Below are positions 23,028 through 27,207 of a DNA stretch of 27,207 nt, piece by piece. This DNA comes from Cyanobacteria bacterium OH_CBB_238 (GTDB lineage: Bacteria > Cyanobacteriota > Vampirovibrionia > Gastranaerophilales > Gastranaerophilaceae). The notes under the pieces are model-generated. The model ran no database searches. It worked only from the letters and a program-made list of their open reading frames with translations, and had not been told where the DNA came from. The position numbers were made by a program, and so were the translations under genes. Every line of letters starts with the position of its first letter. Position 1 is the stretch's first letter. The stretch is from NCBI GenBank assembly GCA_023409995.1, contig JAEYQN010000122.1, forward strand, positions 1-27,207, in the 5' to 3' direction.

Positions 23028-24929
23028 TTAGTATTTTGTTTTAACAATTTTTTCGTACTCTTCCACTGGTGATTTTTTCAAACAACATTCAATAATTTCT
23101 CTTCCCAAAGGATTTAAGTCAGGAACAAGGTATGTGCTCAATTCCTTGTTAAAGAATTCATAAAGAATTTCTGCCCCTTTATCATAACCCTCGTCTCCAA
23201 TCTCAGGCTGGTGATTAACTTCCAAAAATTTGTCATGAATAATTGAACCTTCAAACTGCATATCTTTGATTACATAGCCACCCAAAGCACACCTAGCAGG
23301 TTTCAACTTAGATGCAGGAAAAGAAGCCTGCCCTCTTCTTGCCAAATATTCACGAGCAACCCACTGAGGCATAAAACCAACATCCCAGCTTCCAATATGT
23401 TGATTAGGGATTAATATGTGGCGAGTTTTTGGAGAATTAATAATTTGTTCTAAAAGAATATTTGCATGGTCAACTTTTCTGCCTGTAGCAAAAGGCCAAT
23501 AAGAGCCAACACCTTCACTAGCTAAATCATCACCACTGATAATGCTGGGATTTGCAAAGCCCCTAGGCGCAACCAGTCTCCATAGCCAGCTCAAAGCTGG
23601 TGGAAGTATGTGAAGCACACCAAAAATGCCATAACTTGGAGATTCTTTGGTACACGGAGGAGTTCTCAAGCCAAAGCTCCTATAATCAATCTCTATAGGG
23701 TCATTCTGAATTCCCTGGACACTAGCTCTAGGAACTATAACCCTTGGATTTGGGCATCTAACAGAAGGGCTGTCCATTGTATGCTCCCAGATCAGACAAG
23801 TAGCATCTGCCTGCCCATTTATATTCAAAAATATTAAAGGTTTTTTAGCATGAATCGTTAAGTTTTCAAGAATCGTATCCGTTCCATAATGAGTAATATG
23901 ATTAACTCTTATGAACCAACCATCTTCAGCATCTTTAACAACCAATTTCTCACCAATTTTTTGAAAGGAAGGGTGACAAAGAGCCATATCATCCGTAACA
24001 GGCAATAATTTACAAGATTGCCCAAGAGACAAATACTTTTTGTCTCCTGAAATAATGTTTGTACCAAGCCTTAATCGTCCATCACGACTTCTATGTGCGT
24101 ATTCAAGCATTTCACTTTTTCCACTGCCGCTAGCACCTTCATGTAGAAAACAAATTTCATTATCATAAGGAGTGACAACCTTCACACTGGATCCATGTAC
24201 TGTGGTCCAACCTTCTTTTTCCCCAATTGAAAGAAGAACACCGTAAACACCCTTCTTTGCACTTGGTCCTGGGTATAAATTGTATGAAAATATCTCATGA
24301 ATTTCATTCTGATTATTATGAACAACTATTTGTTTGCCAGCAAAGTGCGTATGCCTGAATGGAGGAGCAAGATAAATAACAGCTCTTGGGGTAAAGTTAT
24401 TATCTAACTCGGATAACGAGATGTTTCCCTGCAAATCATAAAGAGCCGCTGCAAAAAAAGCTGAATTTTTTGGAGCAACAAGAAGTGCAGGATAGCCATG
24501 ATCATTTCCGCCAGCCATAAAAGGCAAAACAATTAATTCATTTGAAGAAAGCCACTCCAAGGTTTCATTTCTAAGCTTAGAAAAATCATATCCAAATTCG
24601 TCAGAAAAACCAACTTTATCTGTTTTAGAAATATTATTCACAACCATACAATCAGGATCACGTCTTCGCATGTAGGATTCCGAATAGTTTACAGCAAGAC
24701 CATTTTTGCATTTAACGATATCAGCTTCAACTACATAGCCCTTATCTTTTACCTCATAACCAACCTCAAAAAAACTATTATCCCTTCCTCCCATAGCAAA
24801 ATCTATTAAAGATTCTCTACTATCGCAAAAGGTCAAATCAGCTGTTTTAAAAAGCTCTTTTATATCTTCACTAACATTCCAATTTTGCCAGTTAACCGAA
24901 CAATTTTTGTCAAGTTGAGTATTTTTCAT
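23028..24929 (-). CDS. PEPCK-like P-loop protein, DUF4914 family
   Basis: 633 residues. I assign it to DUF4914 from memory of the family's length and features, with moderate certainty. The middle part resembles phosphoenolpyruvate carboxykinase: AKKGVYGVLLSIGEKEGWTT then VHGSSVKV correspond in layout to the KKGIFxVM...MHCSAN region of PEPCK, followed by a P-loop GASGSGKSEM at 265-274 where PEPCK has GLSGTGKT. Later motifs include ISGDKKYL and YWPFATGRKVDHANILL. It may be a carboxykinase-like or protein-kinase-like enzyme (compare HPr kinase, which shares this fold). The reaction is unknown. No ribosome site is evident, and a TATAAT lies 47 bases upstream. Co-oriented with dtd downstream. Confidence 0.72.
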   Translation of the reverse strand: MKNTQLDKNCSVNWQNWNVSEDIKELFKTADLTFCDSRESLIDFAMGGRDNSFFEVGYEVKDKGYVVEADIVKCKNGLAVNYSESYMRRRDPDCMVVNNISKTDKVGFSDEFGYDFSKLRNETLEWLSSNELIVLPFMAGGNDHGYPALLVAPKNSAFFAAALYDLQGNISLSELDNNFTPRAVIYLAPPFRHTHFAGKQIVVHNNQNEIHEIFSYNLYPGPSAKKGVYGVLLSIGEKEGWTTVHGSSVKVVTPYDNEICFLHEGASGSGKSEMLEYAHRSRDGRLRLGTNIISGDKKYLSLGQSCKLLPVTDDMALCHPSFQKIGEKLVVKDAEDGWFIRVNHITHYGTDTILENLTIHAKKPLIFLNINGQADATCLIWEHTMDSPSVRCPNPRVIVPRASVQGIQNDPIEIDYRSFGLRTPPCTKESPSYGIFGVLHILPPALSWLWRLVAPRGFANPSIISGDDLASEGVGSYWPFATGRKVDHANILLEQIINSPKTRHILIPNQHIGSWDVGFMPQWVAREYLARRGQASFPASKLKPARCALGGYVIKDMQFEGSIIHDKFLEVNHQPEIGDEGYDKGAEILYEFFNKELSTYLVPDLNPLGREIIECCLKKSPVEEYEKIVKTKY

Positions 24930-24975
24930 AAGCGCAAAACCAATCTTTTATTAATTATCTATTTCAGCAACAGCT

Positions 24976-25005
24976 ATTATAACCATTTTTTGTTGGTTAA
25001 TGCAA
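24976..25005 (-). promoter_or_regulatory. Candidate promoter of the DUF4914-dtd pair
   Basis: On the minus strand TATAAT (24981-24976) lies 18 bases after TTGCAT (25005-25000). The -10 is perfect and the -35 half-matched. AACCA/TGGTT repeats occupy the spacer. Confidence 0.5.
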
Positions 25006-25074
25006 TTAGTATTCAAAAGAGAATCAGCAAATTTGTGAACTAAACCAAGCAAATATAAAAGGATTATGCGATTA

Positions 25075-26313
25075 TCAAATATTATAGAACTTAAAAAATG
25101 TTTCTAAAAATTCAAAGCCCTTCAAATATGACTCATAATCTATTTTCTCATCAGATGAATGCATATTATAGACATCAGCAAGTCCAACTAGCGTTGGTTT
25201 AAAAGCCTTACCGTATTTATTCACCTTGTTTGCATATATATGAGTTTCTGCTCCAGCATGAAAAGATGAAATATCAAGCTCTACTGAGCATTCTTTACCC
25301 ACTACTCTTGCAATCTCAACAATAGTCTCATCATCACTTTTTTCAAAAGGCAACAAATGAGACTCTACATCTACTTCAGCCGAAGCCAGACCTTTATATT
25401 TATCATTAAATACATTCACTATTGATTTGATTTCAGATATCAACTCTTTCTCTTTATCCGCGTCAGAACTTCTTATAGAATAAATAGCTCCTGCACTTGT
25501 ATTAATAACATTTGTCATAGAATTTTCCAAAACAAAGTCTGCAAGATTAGCTCTTGATTTAACCGATTCACAAGCTCTTGCTATAGCAGAATTAACGCCA
25601 CCACCAATTACAGCACCAATGTTTATTGAGGTAACCACCCCTAAGTCATCTTTTGAATATACTCCTTGCGGAACTTGATTTATCAATTCAGATAATAATT
25701 TAACAGCATTTAGCCTTTTTTCATCTGCAATATCTATTCCAGAGTGCCCGCCAATAAATGAACTTACCTTAAGAGTAAGCTTGGTAAAACTCGCACCAGA
25801 CACCAGTATTTGCCCAAGCTTATCAGCATCCAACACTAATATATACTCGGATTCTAATCTTGCCATATCAACATTATTAATACCACTCATCGACTGTTCT
25901 TCATCTCGAGTAAAAACAAGCTCTAGCCCACCATGTTTAAAATCAACGTCATTTGCAATTCTTTTGGCAAGTAGAATCATTGCAGCAACACCAGCTTTAT
26001 CATCGGCACCCAAAGTTCTTCTTTTATCCGTTTCAATAAATCGCGAAGAAACACCAATAGACACAGGAGAATCATCGCCTACAACGTCCATATGTGAACT
26101 TAGCAACAGAGAGCGCTTGGAAGAATCTGTTGGAGCCACTCTAGCAATTACATTTCCATAATGATCAAAATGAACCAAAACATTAGCTTCTTCCAAATAT
26201 TGCAATATCCGTTTAGAAACATTCCCCTCTTGCAATGATGGCGATGGTATCTTCACCAGTTCGCAAAAAATATCTAATAGTTCATGTTCGCTACGCAAAG
26301 TATTTATATTCAT
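25075..26313 (-). CDS. M20 family metallopeptidase, peptidase T-like
   Basis: 412 residues. Zinc-dependent exopeptidase or amidohydrolase of the M20 family, similar in layout to PepT-type tripeptidases. Metal and catalytic residues appear in LSSHMDVVGDD (His and catalytic Asp), GADDKAGVA (bridging Asp), TRDEEQSMSG (general base Glu and ligand Glu), VLDADK (Asp ligand) and the C-terminal NMHSSDE (His). The dimerisation segment IGGHSGIDI is present. No signal peptide, so cytoplasmic peptide turnover is likely. It begins 3 bases after the zinc-ribbon gene stop and is the second gene of that pair. Exact substrate is not predictable. Confidence 0.92.
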   Translation of the reverse strand: MNINTLRSEHELLDIFCELVKIPSPSLQEGNVSKRILQYLEEANVLVHFDHYGNVIARVAPTDSSKRSLLLSSHMDVVGDDSPVSIGVSSRFIETDKRRTLGADDKAGVAAMILLAKRIANDVDFKHGGLELVFTRDEEQSMSGINNVDMARLESEYILVLDADKLGQILVSGASFTKLTLKVSSFIGGHSGIDIADEKRLNAVKLLSELINQVPQGVYSKDDLGVVTSINIGAVIGGGVNSAIARACESVKSRANLADFVLENSMTNVINTSAGAIYSIRSSDADKEKELISEIKSIVNVFNDKYKGLASAEVDVESHLLPFEKSDDETIVEIARVVGKECSVELDISSFHAGAETHIYANKVNKYGKAFKPTLVGLADVYNMHSSDEKIDYESYLKGFEFLETFFKFYNI

Positions 26314-26316
26314 AAT

Positions 26317-26499
26317 TTAATAAACCTCAAAAAATCTTGATGCCGTTCCGCCTTCACCAACTTTTATCTTAACAGTTCTAAGGCATTTTGGGCAACGACC
26401 TACATAGGCAGATTTATCGCTATTTTGATATATGCGTCCATAAACGCCGCAACACTTGAAAAGTATTCCTAAATATTTTTTAGCTTGTGTATCTTCCAT
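26317..26499 (-). CDS. Small zinc-ribbon-like protein
   Basis: 60 residues. Two cysteine pairs (CC at 16-17 and CPKC at 36-39) with a conserved-looking C-terminal block VGEGGTASRFFEV suggest a single small zinc ribbon. Similar short proteins with GRIYxN...GRCPxC are, as far as I recall, widespread and uncharacterised. The ATG at 26499 was chosen because GAGG lies 6 bases upstream; a longer frame from 26520 starts inside the -10 box. It is the first gene before the M20 peptidase (3-base gap) and is divergent from the RHH gene. Function unknown. Confidence 0.8.
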   Translation of the reverse strand: MEDTQAKKYLGILFKCCGVYGRIYQNSDKSAYVGRCPKCLRTVKIKVGEGGTASRFFEVY

Positions 26500-26519
26500 A
26501 AAAAACCTCACTATATACA

Positions 26520-26525
26520 ATTATA
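26520..26525 (-). promoter_or_regulatory. Candidate -10 box of the zinc-ribbon gene
   Basis: Perfect TATAAT on the minus strand, 20 bases before the ATG at 26499. The -35 region (TGGTGA, spacer 17) is weak. Confidence 0.45.
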
Positions 26526-26587
26526 GGCAAATATCTAAAATTTCACCATTCAAATACAACAGATGAACTAGTTTTGAATCTAAAAAT

Positions 26588-26602
26588 AAGATATAATATC
26601 TT
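26588..26602. promoter_or_regulatory. Palindrome overlapping the RHH gene -10 box, candidate operator
   Basis: AAGATAT (26588-26594), one central base and ATATCTT (26596-26602) form a perfect inverted repeat. A TATAAT at 26592-26597 lies inside it, about 40 bases before the RHH start. Ribbon-helix-helix proteins commonly autoregulate at such sites, so this is a natural candidate operator. AT-rich palindromes also arise by chance. Confidence 0.5.
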
Positions 26603-26636
26603 TTGTATATCAAATATAGATCAGATTGGAGAAAAT

Positions 26637-26825
26637 ATGGCCAGAATTCTAGTATCTATGCCAGATGAATTCCTTAACAAAATAGACAAAATTGCAGGAA
26701 ACGAACAAAGAACTCGTAGTGAGCTGGTAAGAGAAGCCCTAAGAGCATATATGAAAAAAACCAACATGCCAAATATGCAGAAGGCGGATTTAACTGCAAA
26801 AAAACTTGAGGAGATTTTAGAATAA
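26637..26825 (+). CDS. Ribbon-helix-helix (CopG/Arc-type) DNA-binding protein
   Basis: 62 residues. The fold is visible as a beta strand ARILVSMPDE (2-11), helix one FLNKIDKIAGNE, then RTRSELVREALRAYMKK as helix two, the standard CopG pattern. A charged C-terminal tail (about 45-62) could contact a partner. The ATG at 26637 has GGAG 5 bases upstream; the longer frame from 26574 crosses the -10 box and is rejected. Its stop overlaps the next start as TAATG, so it is coupled to the NeuA-type gene. It could be a regulator of that operon or the antitoxin of a toxin-antitoxin pair, but no toxin is seen next to it. Confidence 0.9.
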   Translation: MARILVSMPDEFLNKIDKIAGNEQRTRSELVREALRAYMKKTNMPNMQKADLTAKKLEEILE

Positions 26826-27207
26826 TGGAAATACTATCAATCATACCGGCCCGAGGTGGTTCAAAAGGTATTCCTGGCAAGAATATAAAAGACCTTGCAG
26901 GAAAGCCATTGATAGCATACTCAATATTAGAATCCAAGAGATCAAAATTCATAACTAGAACAGTATTGTCTACAGAAGATGAATATATAAAAAATATTGC
27001 AATTCAATATGGTGCTGAAGTAATAGATAGACCAATGCATCTCGCCCAAGACGAAACAAAAACTGCCCCAGTATTGCTGCAAGTACTTGAATATCTTGAA
27101 AAACATGAGAATTACATACCAGATACAGTAATACTACTTCAACCAACTTGTCCGCTAAGAACAGCAAATGAAATTGATGAAGCATTCAATTTATATTATG
27201 AAAGCGA
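26825..27207 (+). CDS. NeuA-type acylneuraminate (nonulosonate) cytidylyltransferase, 3' truncated by window
   Basis: 127 codons are visible before the window ends. The family activates nonulosonic sugars (sialic, legionaminic, pseudaminic acids) or KDO-like sugars as CMP derivatives for surface glycans. The N-terminal CTP-binding motif IPARGGSKGIPGKNI is at about 7-21, followed by LAGKPLIAYSI, STEDEYI and the LLQPTCPLRT motif near 110, as in NeuA, PseF and LegF. It starts by one-base overlap with the RHH gene. Which sugar is used cannot be told without downstream genes. Confidence 0.9.
   Translation, partial: MEILSIIPARGGSKGIPGKNIKDLAGKPLIAYSILESKRSKFITRTVLSTEDEYIKNIAIQYGAEVIDRPMHLAQDETKTAPVLLQVLEYLEKHENYIPDTVILLQPTCPLRTANEIDEAFNLYYES

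Noticed and set aside
26637..27207. RHH gene as antitoxin of a toxin-antitoxin pair
   Set aside because: The coupled downstream gene is a clear NeuA-type cytidylyltransferase, not a toxin; a regulator role fits better.
1..27207. CRISPR arrays, insertion sequences, prophage or defence islands
   Set aside because: No spaced direct repeats, transposase, integrase or known defence domains are visible on either strand; no tRNA-like cloverleaf was noticed in the intergenic gaps.

Overview
The window is strongly AT-rich bacterial chromosome, densely packed with short intergenic gaps, and carries mostly conserved single-copy housekeeping and metabolic genes. I see no insertion sequences, prophage genes, CRISPR repeats, tRNA or rRNA genes. 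The set (LysM membrane protein, a long GH57 enzyme, DUF4914-type PEPCK relative, MtnA, HacA-type LeuC, NAGPA-domain protein) would fit an anaerobic, AT-rich lineage such as Gastranaerophilales/Melainabacteria (non-photosynthetic Cyanobacteriota). That placement is an inference from gene content and base composition, not a demonstrated assignment.

Layout. 1-155 is the tail of a HEAT-like protein, closed by a terminator. 379-945 is a LysM membrane protein. 4837-1285 (minus) is a compact operon gmk-coaBC-nif3-secreted unknown-rsmD with overlapping genes. 5012-6364 is an orphan cytoplasmic GAF histidine kinase. 6654-7466 is prephenate dehydrogenase (tyrA), which overlaps tail-to-tail with the minus-strand operon ruvC-membrane protein-mtnA. 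The ruvC gene has its own near-consensus promoter, placed so close that the mRNA is predicted to be leaderless. fusA (minus) stands alone behind a strong terminator. asnS (plus) is followed by an 85-aa small-protein gene and then a three-gene cluster: C_GCAxxG_C_C cysteine-rich protein, YqhD/BDH-type iron alcohol dehydrogenase and beta-carbonic anhydrase.

Second half. A GH57 glycosidase (minus) is followed by a 45-codon ORF missed by length-filtered gene calling. Next comes a roughly 430-base region holding a candidate small RNA or 30-aa ORF with its own terminator. Then come leuC-tsaD (minus, overlapping ATGA), a secreted NAGPA-domain protein (plus), the pair DUF4914-dtd (minus), the pair zinc-ribbon protein-M20 peptidase (minus), and finally a ribbon-helix-helix regulator overlapping a NeuA-type cytidylyltransferase that runs off the window end.

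Functionally the window joins nucleotide and cofactor synthesis (Gmk, CoaBC), translation quality (RsmD, TsaD, AsnRS, EF-G, Dtd), amino-acid metabolism (TyrA, LeuC, MtnA), recombination (RuvC), glucan handling (GH57) and fermentative redox (Fe-ADH). I found no unambiguous new multigene system. The most unusual signals are the leaderless ruvC promoter, the structured small locus at 18600-18730, the small ORF at 15884-16021, the RHH gene with a palindrome over its -10 box, and the PEPCK-like DUF4914 protein. Several starts were moved downstream of the longest ORF because Shine-Dalgarno (SD) sites, promoters or family alignment support the later codon.
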